Below are positions 1 through 8,587 of a stretch of DNA of 64,000 bases, piece by piece. The DNA is from Trujillonella endophytica (lineage in GTDB: Bacteria > Actinomycetota > Actinomycetes > Mycobacteriales > Geodermatophilaceae). Where the stretch lies: the NCBI RefSeq assembly GCF_019799905.1, contig NZ_JABGCI010000009.1, forward strand, positions 1 through 64,000, in the 5' to 3' direction. Numbering within the stretch: the first letter of the stretch is position 1; every line of letters starts with the position of its first letter. A model generated the notes under the pieces. It was not told the DNA's origin, searched no databases, and was given only the letters and a program-made list of their open reading frames with translations. A program made the position numbers and the translations under genes.

Positions 1-489
1 TTCGACGACGTCGTCGTCCCGGGGGACATGCTGCTGGGGGAGGAGGGCGCGGGCTGGCACCAGGTGACCGCGGAGCTCGCCTTCGAGCGGTCCGGCCCCG
101 AGCGGTTCCTCTCCACCTACCCGCTCGTCGCCGAGTTCGGCCGCCGGGCCGCGGCGACCCAGGACCCGGCACAGCTCGCCGCGCTCGGCCGGATCTCGGC
201 CCGGCTCCTCGCGCTGCGGCAGCTGTCGCTGCGCATCGCCGCGGCCCTGGACCGGGGTGAGCTGCCCAACATCCCCGCCGCCCTGGTCAAGGACGTCGGC
301 ACCACCTTCGAGGCCGACGTCATCGACGAGATCCGGCGCGTGACCGACGTGCCGGCGTCGCTGGACTCACCCGACCCGCTGGGCCGGGCCCTGGCCGAGG
401 CCCAGCTGCACGCGCCCGGCTACACGCTGCGCGGGGGCACCAACGAGATCCTGAGAGGGATCGTGGCGAGAGGGCTGGGCCTGCGATGA
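1..489 (+). CDS. Acyl-CoA dehydrogenase, C-terminal part (5' end outside window)
   Basis: The visible 162 residues are the C-terminal half of an acyl-CoA dehydrogenase, the FAD enzyme that makes the alpha-beta double bond in acyl-CoAs. The frame is open from base 1, so the start lies upstream of the window. The helical C-terminal domain is recognisable and ends in GGTNEILRGIVARGLGLR, the family's FAD-contacting tail. The stop overlaps the ATG of the next acyl-CoA dehydrogenase by 4 bases (ATGA), so the two are almost certainly co-translated. In actinobacteria such neighbouring pairs often form alpha2-beta2 heteromers; that is inference here. The acyl substrate cannot be told from the visible part. 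Confidence 0.9.
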   Translation, partial: FDDVVVPGDMLLGEEGAGWHQVTAELAFERSGPERFLSTYPLVAEFGRRAAATQDPAQLAALGRISARLLALRQLSLRIAAALDRGELPNIPAALVKDVGTTFEADVIDEIRRVTDVPASLDSPDPLGRALAEAQLHAPGYTLRGGTNEILRGIVARGLGLR

Positions 490-1538
490 CTTCCTCCGAC
501 CAGGACCTGGTGGTCGAGACCGTCCGCGACCTGCTGGCCGCGCACGAGCCCGCCGTGCTCACGCTCGAGCGGCCGTGGGACGAGGCGCTCTGGAAGGCCC
601 TCGTCGACACCGGGCTGACCGGCGTCGGCATCGCCGAGGAGGCCGGCGGCTCCGGCGGCGAGCTCCCCGACGTGGTCGCGATCGTGCGCACGCTGGCGGC
701 CGGCGCCGCTGCGGTGCCGGTGGCCGAGCAGCTCCTCGTCGCGGGCCCGGCGCTCACCGCGGCGGGTCTGGCGGTCCCCACGTGGGACGCCCCGACCGGC
801 GTCGGGGTCGCCCCCGCGGTGACGGCGACGGCCGACGGGGGCGGGTTCCTGCTCACCGGGACGGCGACCGGCGTCGCCTGGGCCGGGGTCGCCACCCACT
901 TGGTGCTGCTGGCGGGCACGGGCGAGGACACCGTCCTGGCCCTGGTCGATGCCGGCGGCCTGGCCGCCGTCCCCGCGGCGAACCTGGCCGGCGAGCCGCG
1001 CGGCACGATCGCCCTCGACGCGACGCCCGCGGCGGGCATGCGCCTGACCGCCGAGCAGGCCGCGGTGTTCCGCGCGCGGTACGCCCTGGCCCGCGCGGTG
1101 CAGATCGCCGCCGCGCTGGAGCAGGTGCTGGCCTGGACCGTGCAGTACGCCGGCGAGCGGCACCAGTTCGGCAAGCCGCTGGCGAAGTTCCAGGCCATCC
1201 AGATGGAGCTGGCCGAGATGGCCGGCGAGGTCACCGCCGTCACCGCGCTGACCGACGCCGCCGTGCAGGCCCTCGACCGGGGCGAGGGCGTCGTCCTCGC
1301 CGCGGCGGCCGCCAAGGTCCGGGCGGGCGCTGCCGTCGAGGTCGTCGCGCGGCTCGCCCACCAGGTGCACGGGGCCATCGGCTTCACCCAGGAGTACCGG
1401 CTGCACCACCTCACCCGGCGCTGCTGGTCGTGGCGGGACGAGGCCGGTGGCGAGCTGGAGTGGTCCCGGGTCCTGGGCGCCGGTCTGGTCGCAGGCGGCG
1501 GCGACGGGCTCTGGGCCGCCCTGACCCGGGCGGTCTGA
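486..1538 (+). CDS. Acyl-CoA dehydrogenase family protein
   Basis: This 350-residue protein is slightly short for an acyl-CoA dehydrogenase (usually about 380). It has the N-terminal helical region with GVGIAEEAGGSGGEL (about residues 40-55), a middle beta domain, and the C-terminal helical domain with GERHQFGKPLAKFQAIQ and AHQVHGAIGFTQEYRLH (about residues 275-320). The ATG overlaps the stop of the preceding dehydrogenase by 4 bases, so translation is coupled. The short, divergent form next to a canonical partner is the pattern of the second subunit in heteromeric dehydrogenases such as mycobacterial ChsE1/ChsE2; the pairing is inferred, not shown. No ligase or hydratase lies directly downstream. 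Confidence 0.9.
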   Translation: MTSSDQDLVVETVRDLLAAHEPAVLTLERPWDEALWKALVDTGLTGVGIAEEAGGSGGELPDVVAIVRTLAAGAAAVPVAEQLLVAGPALTAAGLAVPTWDAPTGVGVAPAVTATADGGGFLLTGTATGVAWAGVATHLVLLAGTGEDTVLALVDAGGLAAVPAANLAGEPRGTIALDATPAAGMRLTAEQAAVFRARYALARAVQIAAALEQVLAWTVQYAGERHQFGKPLAKFQAIQMELAEMAGEVTAVTALTDAAVQALDRGEGVVLAAAAAKVRAGAAVEVVARLAHQVHGAIGFTQEYRLHHLTRRCWSWRDEAGGELEWSRVLGAGLVAGGGDGLWAALTRAV

Positions 1539-1556
1539 CGCCGGTTCCCGGCGGCC

Positions 1557-1638
1557 GGCTCAGGCGGCCGGGAACGCCGACGGTCCGGCTCAGGCGGCCG
1601 GGAACGCCGACGGTCCGGCTCAGGCGGCCGGGAACGCC
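1557..1638. repeat. 30-bp tandem repeat, 2.7 copies, copied from the 3' end of the adjacent ADH gene
   Basis: Two exact copies of a 30-base unit (1557-1586, 1587-1616) are followed by the first 22 bases of a third (1617-1638). The unit begins GGCTCAGGCGGCCGGGAACG. The third, innermost copy contains the stop codon and last codons of the minus-strand alcohol dehydrogenase pseudogene, so the array looks like duplication of that gene's 3' end by slippage. Confidence 0.9.
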
Positions 1639-2403
1639 AGGGCGGCCGAGAGCACGTGCCGGCGCCGCTCGCTGAGGTCGGCGAAGAGGCCCGGCGCCTC
1701 GTCGAAGTCGACGACGTCGGTGAGCAGGTGCGCCCGCACGAGGTCGCCGGAGCCCGCCAGCAGCTGCAGGGTCTCCCGCGAGAGCCGGGCGCGGTCCCAG
1801 ACGTGCGCCAGGCCCCGCGGCACCCGGCCGATCTGGGCGCACCGCAGCGACAGCCCGTCGTGGTGGAACTCCTCGCCGAGCGCGAGGTCGGCGGACCCGC
1901 CGGTGTGGAAGGCGAGGTCGACCACGCTCGCCTGCGGCCGGGCGCAGCGCAGCGCGGTCGCCAGTGCGGCGGCCTGCCCCCGGCACTGGAACACGACGTC
2001 GGCGCCGTGGTCGGCCGGGCCGTGCCGCCACCGGGTCTTGAGGTCGCGGGCGACGTCGGCGGTGTCGTCGACGGCGCTCAGCCCGAGCCCGGCGGCAGCG
2101 GCCCGCCGCTGGGGGGGTGGGGTCGACGACGACGACCTCGGCGGCGCCGTGCACCCGTGCCAGCAGCCCGACCAGCAGGCCGATCGTCCCGCCGCCGACC
2201 ACGACGACCAGCCGGCCGGCGACCCCGTCGCGCAGCTCCCGGCCCCCCGGCGTCGGCGGCGGCGTGCGGTACCAGGTCAGCTCGGTGCCCGCCGACACCC
2301 CGCTGTACAGCGTCTCCGCCCGGAACCGGCCGTCGGCCAGCGGCGGCTCGGGCGTCTCCTGGACCTCGAGGACGCCGGCCCGCGGCACGACGAGCGTCCG
2401 CAC
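1620..2403 (-). pseudogene. Zinc-type alcohol dehydrogenase, internally deleted and frameshifted
   Basis: The remnant has the N-terminus of a medium-chain dehydrogenase (GTG start at 2403, then ...YSGVSAGTELTWYR), then jumps directly to the Rossmann fold (GRLVVVVGGGTIGLLVGLL). About 80-100 residues that should carry the catalytic and structural zinc ligands are missing. Reading then shifts at a run of seven G (2111-2117; C on the coding strand): removing one base joins VVVVDPT to QRRAAAAGLGLSAVDD and on to an intact C-terminal part ending at 1620. The deletion makes loss of function near certain; the shift alone could be a sequencing or homopolymer error. It lies 4 bases downstream of the Gfo/Idh/MocA gene and was probably its operon partner. 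Confidence 0.85.
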
Positions 2404-2407
2404 GTGG

Positions 2408-3364
2408 TCACCGACCCACCCGGACCGTCGTCCCGGTGCGCCCGGCCTCGGCGACCGCCCAGGCCAGGCGGTGGGTGGCCAGGGCCTCGGCGACGTCCAC
2501 CAGGCCCGGCGGCGCCGGCCCGCCCGTGACGACGTCGACGAACGCCCGGTCGACGGCGGTGCGCGGGTCGACGGTGGGGGCGGTGTCCTCGTCGCCGTCC
2601 CGGGTGCGCACCCGCAGCGCGGTCTCGGTCAGGTGCACCGACGTCCCGTCGGCGACCACCTCCAGCCCGGCCGCGGTCGGGGCCGGGAGCACGCAGGAGG
2701 TGCTGACCGTGCCCACCGCGCCCGACGCCAGCCGCAGCACGGCTGCCGTCGCGTCGGGGACGTCGCGGCCCTCCCGCGTGGACGGCGCCGCGCCGCCCAC
2801 CACCTCGTCGACCTCGCCGGCCAGCACCCGCAGCAGGTCGAGCACGTGCGTGGCCTGCTCGACGACCTGCCCGCCGGAGCGGTCCGCGCGGCTCCACCAG
2901 GCCGGCGGCGGCGTCGTGCCCCACCACCGCGCGTCGACCAGGCGCACCGTGCGGCCGGCCAGCGCGGCCCGGGCCCGGTCGACCGTGTCCAGGTGCCGCC
3001 AGTGGTAGCCCGTGGCCGTCGGCAGCCCGGCGGCGGCCACCGCCGCGGCCACCCGCTCGGCACCCGCGAGGTCCGCGGCCAGCGGCTTCTCCACGAAGAA
3101 CGGCAGCCCGGCGCGGACCACCGTCAGCTCCAGGTCACCGTGGGCGAAGGGCGGGACGCAGAGCCAGACGGCGTCGAGCCGCCGGCCGAGCAACCCGGCC
3201 AGGTCGGGGGCGACGGAGGTGCCGACGTCGGCCGCGAGCGCGGTCGCCGTGGCGGGGGCGGCGTCCCAGATCCCGGCCAGCTCGACGTCGGCGAAGCTCG
3301 CCAGCACGCGCGCGTGGCGGGCCCCGACCCCGCCCGCACCGACCAGCCCGACCCTGATGCTCAT
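2408..3364 (-). CDS. Gfo/Idh/MocA family NAD(P)-dependent oxidoreductase
   Basis: A 318-residue protein with an N-terminal Rossmann fold (GLVGAGGVGARHARVL, residues 6-21), the family's EKP motif (FFVEKPLAADLAG, about residue 90) and a C-terminal alpha/beta domain with H and GTVSTSC elements. Members oxidise or reduce sugars, inositols and related polyols using NAD(P). I chose the ATG at 3364 because the Rossmann strand starts there; an upstream in-frame start at 3520 would add 52 unlike residues that overlap the divergent gpgS. It is followed after 4 bases by the decayed alcohol dehydrogenase, so an original two-gene sugar or polyol oxidation operon is likely. The exact substrate is unknown. 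Confidence 0.88.
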   Translation of the reverse strand: MSIRVGLVGAGGVGARHARVLASFADVELAGIWDAAPATATALAADVGTSVAPDLAGLLGRRLDAVWLCVPPFAHGDLELTVVRAGLPFFVEKPLAADLAGAERVAAAVAAAGLPTATGYHWRHLDTVDRARAALAGRTVRLVDARWWGTTPPPAWWSRADRSGGQVVEQATHVLDLLRVLAGEVDEVVGGAAPSTREGRDVPDATAAVLRLASGAVGTVSTSCVLPAPTAAGLEVVADGTSVHLTETALRVRTRDGDEDTAPTVDPRTAVDRAFVDVVTGGPAPPGLVDVAEALATHRLAWAVAEAGRTGTTVRVGR

Positions 3365-3482
3365 GCCCGCATCGTGCCGTCGCCGCAGGTCGGCCGCGCG
3401 CCGACGAGATGACGGACGCCGCGGTTGCGGGTATCCAGTGACGACGGGGTTGAGACGACAGCACCCGACCGAGAGGGCCGAG

Positions 3483-4451
3483 ATGCGCACCGACGTCGCC
3501 CGCTGGCTGCACCGCCGCACCTTCCGCGCTCTGGACTACGACCCGCACCGCCTGCTCGAGCTCAAGCACCGTCAGCACCTCACGATCAGCGTGGTGCTGC
3601 CCGCGCTGGACGAGGAGCGGACGGTCGGTGAGATCGTCACGGCCCTGCGCCGCGACCTGGTCGACGCCGTCCCGCTGGTCGACGAGGTGGTCGTCGTCGA
3701 CAGCGGGTCCACCGACCGGACGGCGGCGCTCGCGAGTGCCGCCGGGGCCCGCGTGGTGCACGTCGACGACGTCCTCCCCGAGCGCGGGCACGTCCCGGGC
3801 AAGGGGGAGGCGCTGTGGAAGTCGCTGTACGTGACGTCGGGGGACCTGCTGGTCTTCGTCGACTCGGACCTGGTCGCGTTCGACCCGCTCTTCGTCGTCG
3901 GCCTCCTCGGTCCGCTGCTGGAGGACCCGACGATCGGCTACGTCAAGGGCCTGTACGACCGGCCGCTGGCGACCAGCGAGGGCCTGGTGCCCACCGGTGG
4001 CGGGCGGGTCACCGAGCTGACCGCCCGCCCGCTGCTGGGCGCCCTGTGGCCGCACCTGTCCGGCTTCGTGCAGCCGCTGTCCGGGGAGTACGCCGGTCGG
4101 CGGGAGCTCCTGGAGCAAGTCCCTTTCGTCTCGCACTACGGCGTCGAGCTGGGCCTGCTCATCGACCTCGCCGAACTGGCTGGCATCGACGCACTGGCCC
4201 AGGTGGACCTCGGCACCCGCCGGCACGGCCACCAGACCGACGCCGCGCTGGGCCGGATGGCGGGGCAGGTGCTGCAGGCGGCGCTGGCCCGGTGCCCCGG
4301 CATCGCGGTCGCCGACGACACCCTGGTGCAGTACGTGCGCACGGGGACCGCCCTGGAGGCGGTGACCTGGGAGGTGGGCGTCCGCGAGCGGCCGCCCATG
4401 CGCACGGTGCCCGGGTACCGCGGTGCGCGCGTCCCGGGGCTGGGCCGGTGA
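3483..4451 (+). CDS. gpgS: Glucosyl-3-phosphoglycerate synthase
   Basis: This enzyme transfers glucose from an NDP-glucose donor to 3-phosphoglycerate, the first step to glucosylglycerate, a compatible solute and primer of methylglucose lipopolysaccharides in actinobacteria. The 322-residue protein shows the GT81/GT-A features: VVLPALDEERTVGEIV (38-53), VVDSGST (71-77), GKGEALWKSLY (107-117), the metal/donor-binding DSD (127-129), and LSGEYAGRRELLEQVPF (199-215) with DLGTRRHGH (242-250). Length fits the mycobacterial enzyme. The stop overlaps the GTG start of a glycosyltransferase, suggesting a joint role. A partner phosphatase (GpgP) is not in the window. Confidence 0.93.
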   Translation: MRTDVARWLHRRTFRALDYDPHRLLELKHRQHLTISVVLPALDEERTVGEIVTALRRDLVDAVPLVDEVVVVDSGSTDRTAALASAAGARVVHVDDVLPERGHVPGKGEALWKSLYVTSGDLLVFVDSDLVAFDPLFVVGLLGPLLEDPTIGYVKGLYDRPLATSEGLVPTGGGRVTELTARPLLGALWPHLSGFVQPLSGEYAGRRELLEQVPFVSHYGVELGLLIDLAELAGIDALAQVDLGTRRHGHQTDAALGRMAGQVLQAALARCPGIAVADDTLVQYVRTGTALEAVTWEVGVRERPPMRTVPGYRGARVPGLGR

Positions 4452-5713
4452 AGGTCCTCATGGACGCCGGCCCGTGGCTGCCGGTGCCGCCGCGGGGCTA
4501 CGGCGGGCTGGAGAACGTCGTCGCGACGCTGACCACCGAGCTGCGCCGCCGGGGCCACGAGGTCGTGCTGGCCACCGTCGGGGACAGCGAGCTGCCCGCG
4601 GACGGCTGCGTCGCCGCCTTCCCGACGGGGCAGTTCGCTCGGCTGGCCGCCCCGTATCCCGAGGTCACCGGCATCGCGCACGCCCACGCGCACGCCGTCG
4701 TCGAGGAGATCCGCCGGCAGGAGGCGGCCGGCGCCCCCTTCGACCTGGTGCACACCCACCTGGAGGTCGTCGGCCCGGCCGTGCTCGGCGCGCTCGGGCC
4801 GGCCGCGCCACCCGTGCTGCACACGCTGCACTGGGACCTGCGGCGCAACGCCGACTTCTACGCCTGCTTCGACGGCCGCGGCCGCGTCTTCTTCGCCGGC
4901 GTCTCGGACTCGCAGGTGGCCCGGGGACCCGAGGCGCTCCGGCGGCAGACCCTGGGTGCGGTGCCGCTGGCCGTCCCCATCCCGGCCGGACGGCCGGTGC
5001 CCCGGACGGAACGCTCCGACGCCGTCCTGGTGCTGTCCCGGATCTGCGAGGCGAAGGGCACCGACGTGGCGGTGCGGGCCTGCCGCGCCGCCGGGGTGCC
5101 GCTGGTGCTCGCCGGGCCGGTCGGCGGGCAGCCCGACCGCGCGTCGCTCGACGCGGCGCTGGCGGACCCGGCCAGCCCGGTGGCCGGCTACCCCGACGTC
5201 CGCTGGTTCCTCGAGCACGTCGCCCCGCTGCTCGACGACGACGCGGCCCGCTGGATCGGCAGCGTCTCCGGCGCGGACAAGGACGAGCTGCTGCGCCGGT
5301 CGCGGGCGGTGCTGTTCCCGATCCGCTGGCCCGAGCCCGGGGGGACGGCGGTGTGCGAGGCGCTGGCCGCGGGGACGCCGGTGGTCGCCCACCCGCTGGG
5401 CTGCCTGCCGTCGCTCGTCGAGCACGGCGTGACCGGCTTCCTGGCCGAGGACGAGGAGGCCTTCGCCGCCGCGCTGGGCCGTCTCGACGAGCTCGACCCG
5501 GCGGCCTGCGCGGCGGTCGCCGCGAGCCGCTTCGCGCCGGCGGTGATGGCCGAGGACTACGAGGACCTCTACGCCGAGGTGCTGCGCCGCGCGGGATCGC
5601 CGCCGATGCCGGCCCCGCGCGGGGCCGGCACCGCGAACGGTGGCCGGGGTCAGCGCGCCGCGAGCTCGGTGAAGGTGTCGGCCACCCAGTCGGCGATGAA
5701 CGTGCTGACGTAG
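4448..5713 (+). CDS. Glycosyltransferase family 4 protein
   Basis: This 421-residue GT-B enzyme starts at a GTG that overlaps the gpgS stop (GTGA). It opens with VKVLMDAGPWLPVPPRGYGG, the N-terminal acceptor-side Rossmann start with the GG(L)E element. The C-terminal donor-binding domain carries the E-x7-E motif in EPGGTAVCEALAAGTPVV (about residues 297-314) and GVTGFLAED. Linkage to gpgS suggests a role in glucosylglycerate-derived saccharides, but the acceptor is unknown. The C-terminus looks over-extended: a perfect terminator-like dyad (5607-5630) lies inside the frame, and the last 64 bases overlap the 3' end of the convergent hydrolase, so the original stop may have been lost. Confidence 0.85.
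   Translation: MKVLMDAGPWLPVPPRGYGGLENVVATLTTELRRRGHEVVLATVGDSELPADGCVAAFPTGQFARLAAPYPEVTGIAHAHAHAVVEEIRRQEAAGAPFDLVHTHLEVVGPAVLGALGPAAPPVLHTLHWDLRRNADFYACFDGRGRVFFAGVSDSQVARGPEALRRQTLGAVPLAVPIPAGRPVPRTERSDAVLVLSRICEAKGTDVAVRACRAAGVPLVLAGPVGGQPDRASLDAALADPASPVAGYPDVRWFLEHVAPLLDDDAARWIGSVSGADKDELLRRSRAVLFPIRWPEPGGTAVCEALAAGTPVVAHPLGCLPSLVEHGVTGFLAEDEEAFAAALGRLDELDPAACAAVAASRFAPAVMAEDYEDLYAEVLRRAGSPPMPAPRGAGTANGGRGQRAASSVKVSATQSAMNVLT
5607..5630. terminator. Perfect 24-bp GC palindrome, probable terminator
   Basis: TGCCGGCCCCGC is followed immediately by its exact reverse complement. It sits between the conserved end of the glycosyltransferase and the stop of the convergent hydrolase (5650), where a bidirectional terminator is expected, although it is now inside the glycosyltransferase reading frame. 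There is no U-tract, as is usual in very GC-rich genomes. Confidence 0.5.
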
Positions 5714-6828
5714 GGCAGGTGGTCGAGGCCGATGTGCTCGGTCGCCCCCTCCTCCGGCGTGAACACCCGCAGCTCGCGCTTGGGGGAGTTGACCGCCTGG
5801 TCGTACGAGCGGTGGGCCATCTCCAGGGGGATCTGCCGGTCGTTGGCTCCGTGGGCGATCAGGAACGGCACGGTGATGTGCTCGACGACGCCGTCCAGGC
5901 ACACGCCGTCGGCGAAGTCGAGGAAGGCGTCCAGGTCGTCCTCGTCGCCGTCGTGCCCCCACACCCACAGGACGTGCTCCCAGTAGTGGGGCACCGGGCG
6001 CTCGCCCTCGCGCTCCTTGCGGCGGCGCTGCACCGCGCCCCAGTCGTGGTTGGCGCCCCAGGCCACGCACAGGGCCAGGCGCTTCTCGAAGGCCGCGGCG
6101 CGCGGGGCGTAGTAGCCGCCCAGCGACCAGCCGACGATGCCGATGCGGGCGGCGTCGACGTCGGCGCGGCCCTCCAGGAAGTCGACGGCCGCGCCGGCCC
6201 ACACCTCGGTGTCGATGCGGGCCGTCAGCCCCTGCAGCCGCAGCGCCTCACCGGTGCCGGGCTGGTCGAGCATCAGGCAGGAGATGCCGCGGGCGGCCAG
6301 CTCCGCCCAGTGGTTCGACGCGTACATGTGCTCCTTGGTGGAGTCCAGGCCGTTGACCAGGACGACCACCGGCACGGGGCCGTCGTCGGCGGCCGGTGCC
6401 TGGGAGAAGTAGGCCGGCAGCGTCGTCCCCTCGTAGGGGATCTCCACCCGGGAGACCCGGGGGCTGTGCAGCTCGAAGGCCTTCTGTGCGAGCTCGAGCA
6501 TGCGCCGGTAGGTGGGGACCCGGTTCGGGTCGGAGTGCGCCAGCATCCGCTCGGCCTGGGCGAGGTAGTTGCTGGCGCGGAACCACAGCTGCCCGGCGGT
6601 CCGGGTGTGGCCGGCCTTCTCGGCGTCCTCGGCCTGGGCGACGAGCTGGTCGGTCAGCGCCGTCCAGGCGCGGAGGAAGTCCGGCGTCCCGGCGTCCTCG
6701 CCGGCGTTGGCGGCGTCCTTGATCGGCCGGCAGGCCCGGTCGACCTCGTCGATCAGCCCGCCGGAGTTCAGCGTCGCGACGACGCTGAGGTTCCAGGTGT
6801 AGGGCCCGGTGGGGAAGTACTCGAACAC
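5650..6828 (-). CDS. Alpha/beta hydrolase, FrsA/DUF1100-like (possible C-C hydrolase)
   Basis: A 392-residue alpha/beta hydrolase with an extra N-terminal helical region. The likely triad is visible: nucleophile Ser in GWSLGGYYAPR, Asp in HGANDRQIPLE, His in ATEHIGLDHLP; VNGLDSTKEHMYA follows the oxyanion strand. This architecture is shared with esterase FrsA and with 2,6-dihydroxypseudooxynicotine hydrolase, which cuts C-C bonds in aromatic catabolism. I chose the GTG at 6828 because AGAGGA lies 6 bases upstream. It is last in the minus-strand ring-cleavage cluster, so hydrolysis of a ring-fission product is a fair guess, unproven. Confidence 0.85.
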   Translation of the reverse strand: MFEYFPTGPYTWNLSVVATLNSGGLIDEVDRACRPIKDAANAGEDAGTPDFLRAWTALTDQLVAQAEDAEKAGHTRTAGQLWFRASNYLAQAERMLAHSDPNRVPTYRRMLELAQKAFELHSPRVSRVEIPYEGTTLPAYFSQAPAADDGPVPVVVLVNGLDSTKEHMYASNHWAELAARGISCLMLDQPGTGEALRLQGLTARIDTEVWAGAAVDFLEGRADVDAARIGIVGWSLGGYYAPRAAAFEKRLALCVAWGANHDWGAVQRRRKEREGERPVPHYWEHVLWVWGHDGDEDDLDAFLDFADGVCLDGVVEHITVPFLIAHGANDRQIPLEMAHRSYDQAVNSPKRELRVFTPEEGATEHIGLDHLPYVSTFIADWVADTFTELAAR

Positions 6829-6869
6829 GGTGTTCCTCTCGCGGACGGGACTCGGTCCCAGGGGGTGGT

Positions 6870-7622
6870 TCAGGAGGCGGCGCGGACGGCGTCGCTGATC
6901 GACTTGACCCCGCCGTGGGCGGTCATGCCGCCGTCGACGGGGATCTCCGCGCCGGAGATGAAGGAGGCGCCGTCGGACAGCAGGAAGGCCACCAGCGGGG
7001 CCACCTCGTCGGCGGTGCCGGTGCGGCCGAGGGGGGTCTCGGCGACGCTGGCGTCGCGGAACGCCGGTGCCGCCGAGGCGGTCATCGGCGTCTCGACGTA
7101 GCCGGGGTGCACGGTGTTGACCCGGATGCCGCGCGGGCCGAGCTCCAGGCACGCGGTCCTGGCCAGCCCGCGCAGCGCCCACTTGGAGGCGGTGTAGGCG
7201 GCGGGGAAGTGGCCGGTGAGCGCGGCGACCGACCCGACGACGACGATCGAGCCGCCGGCGGTCATCAGCGGGGCGAGCGCCTGGATGCCGAGCAGCGTGC
7301 CGGTGACGTTGACGTCGACGACGCGGGCCAGGTCGGCCGGGTCGAGCTCGGTCACCCGCGCCCGCCAGGTGATGCCGGCGTTGGCCACGAGCCCGTGGAC
7401 GGCGCCGTGCTCGGCGCGCAGGTCGCCGGCCAGCGCCGTCCAGCCGGCGGCGTCGGTGACGTCGAGCCGGCGGTAGGCCGCCCCGCCGAGGTGCTCGGCG
7501 GGCTGCTCCTGAACGTCGGTGGCGACGACGGTCGCCCCCTCGGTGGCGAGCAGCCGCGCCTCGGCCGCACCCTGCCCCTGGGCCGCCCCGGTGACGACGA
7601 CGACCCTGCCGGCGAGGCTCAC
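6870..7622 (-). CDS. Short-chain dehydrogenase/reductase (SDR)
   Basis: A 250-residue classical SDR: cofactor motif TGAAQGQG (11-18), NAG (81-83), and catalytic Ser131, Tyr143 and Lys147 (YTASK). The DV pair at residues 54-55 matches the adenine-binding position. The C-terminus ends normally after PVDGGMTAHGG. The GTG start at 7622 overlaps the stop of the upstream FAH-family gene (GTGA), so the two are translationally coupled. In this cluster it probably oxidises a diol or alcohol intermediate of aromatic breakdown; substrate and cofactor preference cannot be read with confidence. About 40 bases separate it from the downstream hydrolase. Confidence 0.92.
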   Translation of the reverse strand: MSLAGRVVVVTGAAQGQGAAEARLLATEGATVVATDVQEQPAEHLGGAAYRRLDVTDAAGWTALAGDLRAEHGAVHGLVANAGITWRARVTELDPADLARVVDVNVTGTLLGIQALAPLMTAGGSIVVVGSVAALTGHFPAAYTASKWALRGLARTACLELGPRGIRVNTVHPGYVETPMTASAAPAFRDASVAETPLGRTGTADEVAPLVAFLLSDGASFISGAEIPVDGGMTAHGGVKSISDAVRAAS

Positions 7623-8587
7623 GCCGGCCGCTTCCGCGCCCGGGACCGCGGCCGCGCGGGCCGGACCGGGGGCAGCTCGACGCCCTCGACGACGCGGTTG
7701 CGGACGGTGCCGATGCCCTCGACGGTCATCTCCACGACGTCGCCGGGCCGCAGCGGGGGAGGAGCGGCCTCGCCGCGGACGCCCCACAGCTCGGCCAGGC
7801 AGCCGCCGTTGCCGCAGGTGCCCGAGCCGAGCACGTCCCCGGCCCGCACGACGGTGCCGCGGGAGGCGTAGGAGACGAGCTCCTCGAACGGCCAGCCCAT
7901 GTTGGAGAGCAGGTCCTGGCCGATCCCGGTGCCGTTGACCGACACCCGCATGTCCAGGGCCAGGAAGCCGTCGTCGTCCCGGTACGGCTCGAGCTCGTCG
8001 GCGGTGACCAGCCACGGGCCCAGGGTGGTGGCGGAGTCCTTGCCCTTGGCCGGGCCGAGGTTCACCTTCATCTCCCGCGCCTGCAGGTCGCGGGCGGACC
8101 AGTCGTTGAGCACCGTGTAGCCGAAGACGTGGTCGTGGGCCTGCTCGGGGGTGAGCGAGGCGCCGTCCCTCCCGACGACGACGGCGACCTCGAGTTCGAA
8201 GTCGAACCGCTGCGAGCCCGGGGGCACCGCGACGTCGTCGTGCGCGCCGATCAGCGCGTAGGGGTTGGTGAAGTAGAAGGTCGGCGCCTGGTACCACTCC
8301 GGAACCACCCCGCCGACGCCGTCGATGCTCTTGCGGACGCCCTCGACGTGCTCCTCGAACGCGACGAAGTCCCGCACGGTCGGCGCCTCCAGCGGCGGCA
8401 GCAGCCGGACTGAGTCGACGGGTACCGCGGGGCCCTCCAGCGCCGCGGCGCCGGCCTCGAGCGCGGCGGGGAGCCCCGCGCGGACGAGGTCGAGCACCGT
8501 CGCGCGCGCGGGGAGCTCGTGCAGCCCGGCGTCGGAGACCACGCCGGCGGAGACGACCCCGCCGGACTCCCAGGTGGCGAACCGCAT
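7619..8587 (-). CDS. Fumarylacetoacetate hydrolase (FAH) family protein
   Basis: This 322-residue protein has the FAH fold; the metal ligands are Glu131 and Glu133 in FDFELEVAVVVGRDG and Asp162 in GYTVLNDWSARDLQ. GKDSATTLGPWLVT and GSGTCGNGG are the usual later motifs. Family members cleave C-C bonds of acyl-pyruvates, hydrate 2-hydroxypentadienoates or isomerise/decarboxylate ring-cleavage products. Its ATG at 8587 shares a base with the stop of the extradiol dioxygenase, so it very likely acts on the product of that enzyme. Hydratase, decarboxylase and hydrolase roles cannot be told apart from sequence alone. Confidence 0.92.
   Translation of the reverse strand: MRFATWESGGVVSAGVVSDAGLHELPARATVLDLVRAGLPAALEAGAAALEGPAVPVDSVRLLPPLEAPTVRDFVAFEEHVEGVRKSIDGVGGVVPEWYQAPTFYFTNPYALIGAHDDVAVPPGSQRFDFELEVAVVVGRDGASLTPEQAHDHVFGYTVLNDWSARDLQAREMKVNLGPAKGKDSATTLGPWLVTADELEPYRDDDGFLALDMRVSVNGTGIGQDLLSNMGWPFEELVSYASRGTVVRAGDVLGSGTCGNGGCLAELWGVRGEAAPPPLRPGDVVEMTVEGIGTVRNRVVEGVELPPVRPARPRSRARKRPA

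Noticed and set aside
320-1414. Long antisense frame opposite the acyl-CoA dehydrogenase
   Set aside because: Its translation is low-complexity Ala/Arg/Ser-rich and has no family signature, while the plus strand is a clear dehydrogenase.
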